Shown piece after piece: positions 1 through 11,100 of a stretch of 64,000 bases of DNA. Position 1 is the stretch's first letter. Each line of letters opens with the position of its first letter. The notes below the pieces were generated by a model that searched no databases, had not been told where the DNA came from, and worked only from the letters and a program-made list of their open reading frames with translations. Both the position numbers and the translations under genes were made by a program. The DNA is from Hyaloperonospora brassicae (taxonomy: Eukaryota; Oomycota; Peronosporomycetes; Peronosporales; Peronosporaceae), in assembly GCA_947650285.1 (NCBI GenBank), contig CANTFL010001429.1:124001-188000 (forward strand), written 5' to 3'.

Positions 1-17
1 ATGGGCCATGATCGGAG

Positions 18-227
18 TTACTCCATAGCATTATGACGTAACACCTGAAATATGGGCACTTTGCAATCGAATTTTTCGCGCATCTGTTTGACCACTAAGT
101 CAGAATCGCCACAAATGATGATGCCTCCCCGCGTTTGATTTGCCAAGAGATTAAAACCTAGTAGCAATCCACGGTACTCGGCCTCGTTTACTGTTAAGTC
201 CGTCGCATATTCGGCTCCAGCAGCCAC
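18..227 (-). pseudogene. Second (archaeal-type) RNase H fragment of element A
   Basis: The 69-residue minus-strand frame carries the RNase HI-like motifs NEAEYRGLLLG (catalytic Glu) and ICGDSDLVVKQM (catalytic Asp, then the basic helix). This spacing is typical of the archaeal-type RNase H (aRNH) acquired by some oomycete and plant Ty3/gypsy elements. It lies downstream of the ordinary RT-linked RNase H at 420..864, so the element had two RNase H domains. The frame starts without a normal Met and is cut by the window edge, so the upstream catalytic Asp was not located. The call rests on motif recognition; a homology search would settle it. Confidence 0.7.
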
Positions 228-419
228 TATGTTACATTCTCGGAGCTTCCATACAACTGCGCTATTTGCCCCGCCTTCTCGTTTGGCTCGGACCTATTCA
301 TCAAAACTGATTACCCAAATACTTTCACCCTTCTCCATCGTTGGTAGTAGCACACTTATAGTATGTTTTGGTTGTTTCTGAGGGGCGATCGCAATCAACA
401 TCAAGTCAATCTCTTTGCG

Positions 420-864
420 CGGGTTAAGTAGGCGTCTGTGTACCCAGGATTTCATCTTCTTCCCTTTCAAACTTCTTCATCTCAAGCGTCCAATTCGTAA
501 GCAACGCCGCCCATCTTCCTAGCTCCGCATTCAGGCCTGAAGGTTGTACCAGCTAGGCTGAGGTCAAATGATGAATGAGCACCTTAAATTCTCGTGAACT
601 TAACATAGTGTAGCCGATTTTCAGGATGCGAAACAGAGCTAAAACCTCTTTTTTCACCATTCCATAGTTGATCTAGTTGGGTTTTAGCAATCGGCTCGTA
701 AACGTTTCGGGATAGTATGTTCTATCGTATTCTTGTATCATATCTACAGATACTGACCATTTACTAGCATAGACCACGATCACTGGATGACGATCCAAAT
801 CAAAGTGTTTAAGAATTGGAGTTTTAGCGATCTTATCACTCAACATGGTGGACGAAATCATCAC
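420..864 (-). pseudogene. RT-linked RNase H fragment of element A
   Basis: The minus-strand frame at 673..864 reads PVIVVYASKWSVSV, then YYPETFTSRLLKPN. These correspond to the first conserved Asp region (here replaced: the usual Asp-Ala-Ser reads Tyr-Ala-Ser) and the following strand of the Ty3/gypsy RNase H. Weaker similarity continues to about 420 in shifted frames. It sits between the RT (1153..1596) and the second RNase H (18..227), as expected for pol. Several stops and frameshifts make it non-functional. Confidence 0.65.
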
Positions 865-1152
865 TTATCCCATCGACTACTGTTAGTGGAGGCCCGGTCG
901 CCCCCTATAACATAAGAAAACGCTGGATCGATTCCTACTACAAAGATATGACCTATATCGATATCACATTGATCTTTGCGATCGTTTGATTTCGGACCGC
1001 CCCCTGTAATACCGATCCGATCTGGATCACTATCCCCCGACATTTTCCATCGTGAACTCTCTGTTCACTCGGCATAGGTGACTACATCTCTTCCGTGCGG
1101 CGGATTTCGTGATAATCCTCTTCGTGTAGTTAGTAGAGCACTGATGCGTATA

Positions 1153-1596
1153 TTAAAAAGTCTTCACGGAATTGGTATAGTGATTCGAACTTCCCAGGAA
1201 CAACTGCATCGACCGCAGAGTTCGAGGAAAGGGAATATCAATTAGCGATACGAGGTCCTTTGGGTGGGCTTCCAATTTATCGAGTTTTACTGGATGACCG
1301 AGATAATCCAACTTGCGCCGTCCCCAATAACGTATGGTCAGGCTGATCGACAGATTCTTCATGTCGCATACTCGTAGCAAATCCTTCTGCAATTTCATGT
1401 AGATCAGTCTATACAATAGCAATAGAATGCCCTCGCCATTTTTCTTGATAATTGCGACGATCGGCGAAGCCCATGGTGATGTGGAAGGTCGAATAATATT
1501 GGCTGATACCACTCCTTTAATTAAATCCGCTAGCGTTTCACTGAACTTGGGCGCTACAGGCCGTAATCTCTGTGCAATCGGGCTCGCTCCTCTCAT
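1153..1596 (-). pseudogene. Reverse transcriptase remnant of element A, catalytic core deleted
   Basis: The N-terminal half (residues about 1..55) has the Ty3/gypsy RT entry motif: PIAQRLRPVAPKF, then SPWASPIVAIIKKNGE. The C-terminal half (about 90..147) has YLGHPV, then a PFPRTLRSMQLFLG stretch corresponding to the RT thumb/connection (usually FLGxxNYY). The palm with the YxDD aspartates should lie between them, but the joining stretch is far too short and shows no YxDD. So there is an internal deletion as well as point decay. The reading starts mid-domain with no normal initiator. Confidence 0.8.
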
Positions 1597-2349
1597 GGCA
1601 AAGATCGTACACTGCCCCCCGCGCGGCTGGAGGGTAGTGCGATCCCTTTACCAATAAGAAGGTGCTTGTTTCTCCAGATCAATTATCGCAAACGTTTCTG
1701 GTCATCAGTCAGCGGGATGTCTGAATCTCCTGCCTGAACATCTTTAATCGTGAATGCGGCAGTAGACGTAACAATATCAGGCAATACCGCCATGTGCTGA
1801 TCCACATCCTCGGCGTTCAGTTTCCCAATTTCATTACGATAGATTGAGACATCCGTCTCTCCCGAAATTCGATTATCCTCCAGACATGGCTCTTCATCGA
1901 TCTTTGCATCTGGCGAAGGTCCAGCCTATTTATTATACTGATCGCTTGCTCCGTCGTTCGTAGTTTGTTTTTGAATCATGTTAAATACAGGCAATTCGCC
2001 TGTTGATCGATGATCCACTTATAGGTCATCGATCACGTCACGCGATCCGTCATGCGATTGATCGTTATTTCGGTTCTAATTCGTTGCACCTACTACCATT
2101 GGCCCGTCGGGTACTCGATCGCCCTTCCGCTTCTCCTCGATCGTGTGAGGGACACATGGTAGTGGCTCCACACGTGAAACGACTTTCTCGTCTCGGATCG
2201 GGCTGTCCGTTGATCTATTGTTCTCTTTCGGTCGACTGAAAATCTTCTTCGGCGTAGGGTTTGGGGGTTAATTTACAAGCGGACCAGCGTGTTCGGATTA
2301 CAGTTCTTCCTCTTTTTGTGTCATTGCCTATAAATTTTAGAGTCTTCAA

Positions 2350-2990
2350 CTAGTTTAACGCCACGACCCAACTGAGGCGTGGCTTGGATATCGAGGCACC
2401 ATATCGGCAGCCATAATATAACCTTAAGCCGATCCGCAATCGAGGGTAACTTCTGTTTCGCTGAGATTTGTCCGATGCAAACAATTGATCAGTTCTATCT
2501 CGGTAATTACGGTGGGTACCCATGTTGGATCGCGCCTCACCCACAGATTGGCGTTGAACTGGCTATTGCCGATCTTTATCTCTGTCGATCTACTGACCTG
2601 TAGAACTACATGCTGTCCCGGGATCACGATCGGCTGCATGGACGATCCGTACAGAGGTCTGAATCCTGCTAGATGAATCCTCACTTCATCCGGCAATACT
2701 AGCGTCCCACCAGCTTAATCCAGACGAATACCTGAGGTTACCATATAATCCATACCCAAGACCTGTTTTTCGCCGACTTGATTGCCCACCCAAACATCAA
2801 AATAGTACACCAGCGATCCGTTCAGAGTGATCTTGATCTTGGTACGTTTTTCGGTCATGTATGTGTTTTTACCTATCCACACACACTTCTTTTTTTATTT
2901 TCGTCGATAACACATCCTACCTTACGCGAAAAGGCAGTGTCCACGATCGTGATCTCCGCTCCCGAGTCAAGTAGCATTGTTGTATTTTCT
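2350..2990 (-). pseudogene. Retropepsin-like protease and linker of element A
   Basis: On the minus strand an LLDSGAEITIV motif is encoded near 2945..2975, with the DSGA active site at about 2957..2968, the signature of a retroviral-type aspartic protease. Further on, the frame at 2424..2696 (PDEVRIHLAGFRPLYG, then LWVRRDPTWVPTV) is the conserved linker between protease and RT in this oomycete Ty3 family. A copy with the same order lies at 3790..4535 in element B. Stops separate the pieces, so no active protein is expected. Confidence 0.65.
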
Positions 2991-3284
2991 TTGCAATATT
3001 TTAAATACTCTAGATTGCTTTAAACATTTTCCTGATGTATGGTATTTCCAATATGCCTTGATTCGCCCGGCGCTAAGACAAGTTCCATCTTGGCGGGCGA
3101 TCGGGCGGACTCATCATGTCTTCTTATACTCGAAATGGAACGCAGACCGCATAGAATCACATGTATATTATTAATCATCCTGTTTGTCATCGCTTCCTTC
3201 GACCAACTTTTTATCCACACATGCATATACGCAGAGCCTAGAACGCTCGGCTCGTACCAGATTCCAACCTGGCGAGCGTTCTAA

Positions 3285-3700
3285 TTATGCATCTCCTCGG
3301 CTTGTTCCGGCAACATCCCTGCATTCTTGGTAAGAGCATACCGCTGGCTTATCATGTTGTAAATCTGTTCCATCGGGCGCTTCCTTCCTCATGAACGTTT
3401 TTGCATACTGAACAAACGTAGTAGCATTTGTCCACAGGATGACCCTTACGTCCACACTTCTGACACGTAAGTAGCTTCCAAAATCCGCGCTCATCATGGC
3501 TCTTCGACCCACAATGCGTACGCACTGTTTGAGACTTAACACGATCGTATTGTATTTCTTGTTCAAATGGATCAATTTGGTTTGGGGTCTCCTGGCTTCT
3601 GAGCGCTATTCGCAGCTGCAGTATGTACACATTTCGTCGATCCGAGTCAGTATCCGGTCCGCTAGAGTAAAATTCTGATCTAGTGTTCTCGCTTTCCGCG
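3285..3700 (-). pseudogene. Gag nucleocapsid (zinc knuckle) remnant of element A
   Basis: The 92-residue minus-strand frame contains CQKCGRKGHPVDKC, a CCHC knuckle with the canonical C-X2-C-X4-H-X4-C spacing, followed by CSVCKNVHEEG, the start of a second Cys/His cluster. Just upstream, an acidic Ser/Asp-rich stretch matches the low-complexity part of Gag before the knuckle. This nucleic-acid-binding tail would package element RNA. A parallel, more damaged copy lies at about 4930..5040. Confidence 0.75.
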
Positions 3701-3789
3701 TGGATCGCTCTGACAGGCCGGGCCGGTTTCGCTACATTTCGGCCGCCTGTGACGTAAGACGCTGTCGAAATTAATTCGACCCCATCGAG

Positions 3790-4535
3790 GCGTGAGCTTC
3801 TCGGACTTCATATTTCGTATTCTTGCAGATGTTCTTCAGGCTCGTCTGCATCTTTAAGGCGTAAAATTGTCAACAATCTTTTCGCGGTGGCTTGGTACGC
3901 CAAGGTTAGCCACAACGCATATCTCCTTGACCCACCCACTAATATCTTCTATCCTCTGGTTACTTGATCTCTCGTCAGCCACATACCTATATCCATATCT
4001 TCATGTAATATTAACGTTGGTAGGATGAAGTTGGTCACCCTCATCAACTGGCGAAGTACAACCCCAAAGTCATGGTAGTAACCCATCTCTCTCTTCTTGT
4101 GAACCACATCTTTCATTGGTCCGAGTTCGGCCTTTGTAAAGATTACTTCAAATACTCACCGGTGGTTCTACGCGCCTATTGACCTAACTTCGTATTTATT
4201 GCTTGCTAACCGTAAATGTACCTTCTTCCGGAGACTTGTATTAGCACTTCGTCCGGGATACAAAGTGATCCATCTGACAGGTCTATTTCGATACCAGCCG
4301 GTACCATGAAGTCCGATCTGGGTTCGCGTCCTGACCCACGACGGGGTCCACCAATACCTTAGAAATGTATATTACATGAAAATTTAAGGTTACCTTAATA
4401 CGAGTGCGTATTTATGTGAAATACACGGACCTTCCAATTCCAATGAATTCTTGTCGCTCACTCTCGTCGATTTGGCACCCTACCCTACATGGAAAGGCGA
4501 CGTCCACATGTATTCTCGACACAAGTAATAAATTA
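3790..4535 (-). pseudogene. Protease-to-RT linker remnant of element B
   Basis: On the minus strand, 4200..4310 reads DFMVPAGIEIDLSDG and then IPDEVLIQVSGRRYIYG, parallel to element A's PDEVRIHLAGFRPLYG. Further on, about 3890..4040 reads LILHEDMDIGMWLTRDQV and then GGSRRYALW, a conserved pre-RT stretch of this family. The plus-strand DNA at 4470..4535 also resembles 2915..2950 in element A, marking the protease region. Decay is heavy: the pieces fall in different frames. Confidence 0.55.
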
Positions 4536-4924
4536 CAACTTTGTACGTCGATGTTATATATATCCGGGAGCCAGAGCCTTTCTAAACCAACTTCGGGACG
4601 TTGTATATTCAGTACTCCCTAAATTTGCTAAGAAAGTAGGCCCATCTCCATATATGCATTTATACGAAATGTCATTAGGATCTTTGAGAGGAACGAAATG
4701 GATTATAGGGTATTTTACAATCTTTGATAGATAATCAGTATTCTTCGATGATCCATCTCTTTGCTCCTTGTTCCCTGTTACATGTATGCAAATATACAAA
4801 AAAGACAGCGCTCGACTCGCACTAAGTTTAAATCTGGCGTGCATACCGATTTATCATTTCTCAGCCTTCTTCCAGATTTTTCCGGCGTGATTGTTGGGGT
4901 TTCAATTGTTGACAAATCAGAATG

Positions 4925-6350
4925 GAGAATTCGTCCAACTAGCACTTCTTTGATTCATGGGCCTCTCCACATCCTCTACACACGAACGAGAAATATTCCG
5001 ATGGATCACCCTTCTAATTGCAGCAATATTAAGTGATCTGCCTGAAGCATCCCAAGTCTCCATGATTGCAGGACTTAAAGTAAACACATATAACAATTGA
5101 GTAAGCTGGCGTTCTGCGAAACCGCGGGTCTTCCTTTTCTATAGAGGTTGGTCGACATCTGTGGTAGGTCCGTCTTATGTTTTTTGCGCTAAGGTCTCTA
5201 CCCACATATGCTGGGTTAAAACTACCTCAGGTCTACCTCATTTTTAGAGCTATCAAAGCTGGTACCTTCAGAGCTATATTCATCTGGGGTCGCTCGAACT
5301 GTATGTACGAAGAGACAATTCATCTGTTGCGTTCGATCGAAGAGAGAAGGTACCTTCTGGTGAAACTTATTAGATCCGAATAGTGTCTTGCAGCGTCGAA
5401 TCTTCATTCTGTAACGCTCCCTCAGCACATTTACCAAATCTTACTTAGCCAACAAGCGTATCATCAGCCACTGATCATCTAATTCTAAGTCATCCAAAGT
5501 CAAGATAAAGTGCTCCACATGTTCTTTTAGTACCTGGAAGGTTTAAGTTTAGCGTTTTGCTGTGCCTATAGCGCAATTACCATCAATCGATATATGCAGT
5601 CCATCGGGAATTAATCCAACCTTATCTTTGCGTAGTAATAATGGCGATCGACTGGTGCCATCAGACGACAGAAGTGCGACTGAATTCCTTGCAGTAGGTC
5701 TTTCCATCTTTCTTTGGATTGAACATTTCAGCTAAGGGTTAAAGTTTTTCGCCGGGATGGTTAGCAGTCGTCTAAAAACACAACATTTGATCCATTCGGT
5801 GCCTAAGCCCTCGTGAGATTTGGCTTTACAGCGATTTATCAACTTTGGTTAGGTCTTCGTCCTAATCTCGTCCATGAGGTCCCTTAAATCGGAGGATGCG
5901 GAAATGATGATGCAGGAGAACGAGTTAAGCGCTTGTCCCAGTGTGTTTTGGCCATTCTTACCATTTTTTTCCATGTCCATGTTAACTGGGTTATATTCGT
6001 AGAATTATACCGATCATATGTCCATGTACGATAGTGTCGGTTGTCTTAAGGCTTATGGACCCTCGCTTGTATTGATTCGGGCGGTCATCAATTGCGACTT
6101 CTGCCTCCCTCTGGTCACTCCCCGTTCAAGGCTTATTGACAGTATTTGGTGCTGTTAAAGGGATCTTGACATCGCCGCGTCGAAGTGTGTCTGCAGATTT
6201 ATTACAGGATCGGGGGGCGCTTCCCCCCAGCATCTTTGCCACGGGGTGAGTCAAAGGTCCGATCGTTCCTGGACGTCTATACATCGGGTGAGATTGTAGC
6301 CGGTAGGCTACTATCCAGCATTTCTATCAGAAGTCAACGCGTCACCATTT
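4925..6350 (-). pseudogene. Gag remnant of element B
   Basis: About 4930..5040 on the minus strand reads C-X2-(stop)-KGDPSEYF, then FVCRGCGEAHESKKC, a damaged version of element A's double Cys/His cluster. Upstream, 5222..5437 contains VNVLRERYRMKIRRCKTLFG followed by TPDEYSSEGTSFDSSKNEVD, the basic then acidic, Ser-rich Gag segment found before the knuckle in this family. Weaker Gag-like reading (a Met-Leu-Gly-Gly-Ser stretch near 6215..6240) continues to about 6350. The broken frames rule out function. Confidence 0.5.
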
Positions 6351-7379
6351 CGTGACCGACTCAGTCAGTTGCACGCCCCGCGCACGGGCCAGAAAAAATG
6401 CGTCGATATGGTTGCTAGTGGACTTCTACTGGGGTGCATCGGCGATGATGACTCCTGTGACGTCATTCCTGCTGCGGAAAATGCACTAGAGAGAGGTATT
6501 CGTGATAAAAGTCTTATATTGGGTGTGAGTATTGAGTCACGACATGAGTAGATGGGTAAATTTATGTCCTGGAGTGTCAGCTAATGTTTTGACCTCCATG
6601 CGTCGTAGATGCGGCAAAAAGGTCGTCGGTCTGTGCTGGAGCGGTGCAAACGAGGATTACGAAGTGTTTGTGAAGCTTCTATAATAATGCCGTGATGCGG
6701 TCGAACCCAGGGTGAACATGCCATTTAGTATTAACCTTCCCGTGATCATTTTGGCTTTGCAAAGGAGGGTGACCAGCCCATTAGTAGGATCCGACACCTT
6801 CCGAATCGAAGCATGGGTGACACTGTTCCGGTGAGTAAATTAGGGAGGCGGATCTCCAAATCTTGAATTACTGCGTTTCTTTCAAGAAGGTGTTCAGTTT
6901 GCATTGGTGTAGACCTCTGTAATCTTTGCGGCCGACCAGTAGAGGCTCCGGCTTCCCAGGATCTACCGACTTCGTAGCGTCTGGAGCCTTCAATATGATT
7001 GATGTGGACTTGGATTGAAACATTCTTAGTGTTTGGTGTCTTAATTACTTCGGCGTCTCGGGTTGTACCTATAGCTAGTAGTCCTTTGAATTATGATAGA
7101 CATTATAATCCAAGGTTTCCTCCTCAAGGTCATTTGGAGGGTATTTATATTTTTAGATAAATATTTAACCGTAACCTTGTTGGCCGAAACCCGACAAAAG
7201 CCCTGTCGGTCCTTTAAAGGCCTATATTGGTAGTGTTGTCTCTCGCGGTGGGTCTTTTATTGTATTTTACATCTTGAAATCTGTATGGCTAAACCATCTT
7301 TTTCCTGTTACGACTCGCGGTAGAAATTTCGCGTCTACCGAGGATACGAACACGCGCACAATTGTGGTCGAGTATGGTC
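6351..7379. other. Unassigned DNA between element B and repeat R1
   Basis: About 1 kb of mixed composition. It may be the 5' untranslated part or LTR of elements A/B, which would lie on this side, but I could not define a TG...CA pair or a primer-binding site. No credible gene was seen. Confidence 0.3.
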
Positions 7380-7990
7380 TCAAAAATGCGTGATGAGGAC
7401 CTTAACTTCAACTGTTTCGGACTGCCTACAAACGGTAGGGTATCTCGATGCCGCGTTTACTCCTCACCTCACCTGTATCCGCCGGCTGGCGGGCTGCACT
7501 CTTCGGTGTACTCGGACGGAGACTGAATTTGTTAGCTAATGGCAAGGTAGCCTTGGCACCCAAGTGAATATGCTACACTCGTTGGACCAATAGGTGTTCA
7601 ATCGATTGCCTTGGTCTAGAGTAGAATTTTAATCCAATGCTTCAGGTATCTTGTCGCTTCTTGCCTTTCGTGTAATCATAGGGGTGTTAACCTCCTGATC
7701 TTTACCGTAATCTCTAACCGCTAGGTTGGGCGACCGCTTCCGGTACTGGAGGTGAAGGGGCACTCGCCGTACCCACAGACCGATTACTTCCTGGGGTTTT
7801 ACTCGCAATTGGTCTAGCCACGGAACTGTCTTCAACGACGGGGGGGGGGCAAAAGTATACCCCTTTACTGGAACAGGCAGGCAGACTAAACAAGTTGTTC
7901 CTTTAACCACGTCGAAGATGTGACACGTAGATAGCTAATCTAGTAAAATTCAATTCATTCCTATCCTTAAGCTTCTTTTTTCTTTCTTTA
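7380..7990. repeat. Dispersed repeat R1, copy 1
   Basis: This segment aligns by eye, in the same orientation and order, with 54420..55180. Shared blocks include AAAATGYGTGATGAG, GCCGCG, GCACTCTTCGGTRTAC, TGGACCAATRGGTG, GCGACCGCTT/GTGACCGCTT and GAACAGGC. Its position to the right of two minus-strand Ty3 remnants makes a 5' LTR or leader plausible, but no ends were found. A 94-residue minus-strand reading at 7629..7910 spans a ten-G run and looks accidental. Confidence 0.6.
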
Positions 7991-8044
7991 TCAAGGCTCT
8001 GACTCTTTTTGTGACTAGTCAAGAGTAGCCGGGTCTTGAGGTAC

Positions 8045-8166
8045 CGGTTCTTCCAATGAGAGCTTAGGTCTATCAAAAAGGGACCGAGCCTGCCAGTGCT
8101 AGACCCAGGTCTACCTATAAGGCAGGGTATTTACCAATGAGGGACCAGTTCTACCAGTGAGAGACC
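8045..8166. repeat. Degenerate tandem repeat, six units of 20-21 bp
   Basis: Six consecutive units begin near 8046, 8067, 8088, 8108, 8128 and 8148. They share a core resembling GGTCTACCAATGAGAGACC, for example GTTCTACCAGTGAGAGACC and TATTTACCAATGAGGGACC. Units differ at several positions, so this is an old minisatellite. It sits at the edge of repeat R1, possibly within the same LTR or leader. Confidence 0.7.
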
Positions 8167-8169
8167 GCG

Positions 8170-11100
8170 GCCGTCTTCCGTCAGTACCGCTTAATTGATG
8201 ATTTGTTAACGGCATTCCTCTTAAATATTATTGCGAGCATCTCTGCCATGAAAGCACATACATTTTTAAGGCCCTTCTCTCTCAAGGGCTCCTCTCCTGA
8301 GGATGATCCCTTGAACCTCCATCGTGATTTCTAAGTCTATTTTATTCCAAAAGAATTATACGACATATATATGTAAAGTAAGTATGACTTTAAGTTTATT
8401 TTGTATAAACACAAACAATGTTCAGTATTTCTTTCGATCTAGTTTCAATAAATGCCTCCTTAAAGAGTCTTTAACATTAATAGAGTCAAGTCATCTTGAG
8501 ACACCGACTCGTTAGCAAACTGTGCTGTTGATTTACTGAATTGGTCAGATACCTTAAAATAACGTCCTGAAGCTCTATGATCGTTGACCTATAAAGTCGG
8601 GGTCTTATAAAGAACTGCTTAGGTAACTAAGCTTACAGAGTCTTTATTCTTAATAAAAGCTGTACCATCCACATACATCGAGGATTCTCGCCTATAACTA
8701 ATGGATACGGACAATGTGCAAGTTCTGTCACGAGAAGCTTATTTTCAGCGCAGGTTTTGCTGCTTTTACAATAAGCTAAGACATCGACACGCAGAGTGAC
8801 CGACGAAGCCAAAAGCTTACACTGCATTGTGGCCGAGCGCGCATTAGCTTAATTGAAGTGCTCAAAATGTAAGTGAAGCTGAAAAGAAGCTGTCGTAAAG
8901 ATCAATTACGTTGAGCGAGTTACCAGTCAATTTAGCCAATACTTGCCCTTACTATTTGCACAAGCATTATACTATTAAAGGTCGAACAGTTGGGTTCCTG
9001 CTAAATTGTGAGTAACTGTGTTTATCCTATTCGCTAATCCATAATTCTTATATAGCCCTTTGTTATTATTTGAAGGGGATACCCCGACGTTGGGCAAAAG
9101 ATACATATCACGTGACTACCCAACTTATATTAAATAATATTATTTCTACGCTATAGTATTTATTCGAGCAATCGTATGATCTAAGAGATGTATAATGCTC
9201 TATCAGCAAATTACAATATCCCTGATCTGGTCTTTCAGGTTCCCAGTAAACATTAAGCTTAACATAAGCGGTCAAATAGGTATAAATATCAAAGCTAAGA
9301 TAGCGATATTTAAGGCTATGTGGATCACCATTTAAGGCGTATCACAGACGTTGGATTCACGTAAATCAAGCGGGTATCAATCAGGATGTAGTTCTTATGT
9401 AGTTACTTGGTTTAAGAAGAGAATTCGAAAAGTGACCGAATTTAGACCACTTATTGACAAAAACACATCCCAAAACATGAAACAGAACGTTTTACCTCTG
9501 GTAGATCTAACGCTGGGTGACAATGCCCCCAGAACATGCCCTTAGCCGCGCAGATAATATATGCACACGAAGATATATGGGGAGCTATTTCATATATAGA
9601 TCAATTCTACTCGGTGGACGTCAACGCACCTGATTGGCATTAGACCCTAAAACCATGCGCATTGGAATTTTCCTCGAAAAGTGCGTGCGTATCAAAGACT
9701 TTAATAGGTAGCAAGTCACTGGCTAGAATTGTGTCAACGTTGCGATCATATGATAAATATATATAATTTACGAATTTATTAGTTCGAATCAACATTTTAG
9801 GAAAATTTCATTTAGAATTGGTTTTGGCGCTTCTTCACAATCAGTTAATATTTGTAAAAATTACAACCGAAGAAACCACCCATCGCATTTAAACTCGGGC
9901 AATGAAAGCAAGCGATATTCGGCAGTTCAGATCGCCATGTAAAATTGTAAAAGTAAATGAAACTAGTCAAATAAATTAAGTATGACAATATCATGTATAT
10001 AATATTCAGTATTCATTCCATTTTTTGCTCATAATTGTAACTTCCTCCGTTCGTGCGGTATACGAATATAATAAATAAGCACGCATCATTGGTCTATATG
10101 ATATAAAATTTTACCATTTTTTAAGTAAGAATTGAGCCCTAATACACCTCGCAGCACTTCGTGCTCCGATCAACGACCACGACTGCTCTAAGGTATATCA
10201 ATAACTATTTATACACGCTCGTAAGTCACACGGATTCTAGTGATCTGAAATGTACTGAGGTCCAATGATTGCAACCTTTTATTTGTGAGGTCTAAATTAG
10301 TGGCATGTAAATTTGAATTATAAAGCAAAGAACAACATGATATTATAAATAAATTAATTCAAAATAAAGTTTTCGACGAGAGCAAAAGTATATTTTATTC
10401 ACCAGCAAGTATCATAAAAAGCAGGACAGCTAAGAAACTGGGTCCTCTTCCTACAGTGCTGGTTAAATAACGGCAATAACGGGTAGCTTGATGCGGTTTA
10501 GCATGTTTTAATCGACCCGAAAGCTTGGAAAATTGATCATTAAGTACAAAAGAGTAGACAACGGCAATTTTATATAGGTTCGCCGATCTAAAGATTGCTA
10601 TAAAGGCTCGTCGCATCTTCTGTAATAAGATGCAAGTTTTTCACGCCTAATCCTAATTAGCAGGCAATTTCGAGATTTTGGCTTCAATACATTAGCTTCA
10701 CGACCCATTTTTGATTGTTTTATTGAAAGGTATTGGTCTCGACTCAGACATTAATTTAAGCGGCTACGATTCAAACCATCATAGCTCGTGCTAATTTTTA
10801 ATAACCGTATTAGGTTAGACTCAATATGCACGCCTTTGAGCAGTTAAATTCAATTTATCGTGCTGCATTTTCTGACTCTATTGGTTTACAGAAATAATCA
10901 CGGTATTAATTAGTGTCTCAAGGATGGTACTGCTAGAACAACCCTAAACGCCACTAGCTATATTCTCTAAAACAAGCTATTTCACACTTAAAACAGTTTA
11001 AGTTCCGTGTATGATAGTCTTGAACTAATCTGACTACCTAACTTCCATCGAGACGAAAAAATGATAAAGTAATGCAGTCGAAAATCCTCTGTTACGTATA

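Larger units (their letters stand above)
1..3745 (-). mobile_element. Decayed Ty3/gypsy element A (gag-PR-RT-RNH-aRNH), cut by window edge
   Basis: Read on the minus strand the order is gag zinc knuckle (about 3400), protease active site (about 2960), protease-RT linker (2350..2700), RT (1153..1596), RNase H (420..864) and a second RNase H (18..227). This is the Ty3/gypsy order with an added RNase H. Every domain is broken by stops and frameshifts and the middle of RT is missing. The element runs off the left edge, so integrase and the 3' LTR are not seen. Its right edge abuts a second copy of the same family near 3745..3780. Family assignment rests on motifs; exact ends are uncertain. Confidence 0.8.
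3780..6350 (-). mobile_element. Decayed Ty3/gypsy element B (gag and protease part only)
   Basis: This is a second copy of the element A family in the same orientation, immediately upstream of A's gag. Reading down the minus strand there is Gag (about 6350..4930), a protease-region match (about 4535..4490) and the protease-RT linker (about 4310..3790). No RT is seen before element A's Gag begins. The pair therefore forms gag-PR followed by gag-PR-RT-RNH-aRNH. This could be tandem insertion with truncation, a recombination product, or partial duplication. The outer boundary near 6350 is a guess, based on where Gag-like reading fades. Confidence 0.6.

Noticed and set aside
7840..7849. Ten-G run as a polypurine tract
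   Set aside because: The nearby elements A/B are on the minus strand, where this would be a pyrimidine run, and no LTR start follows it.
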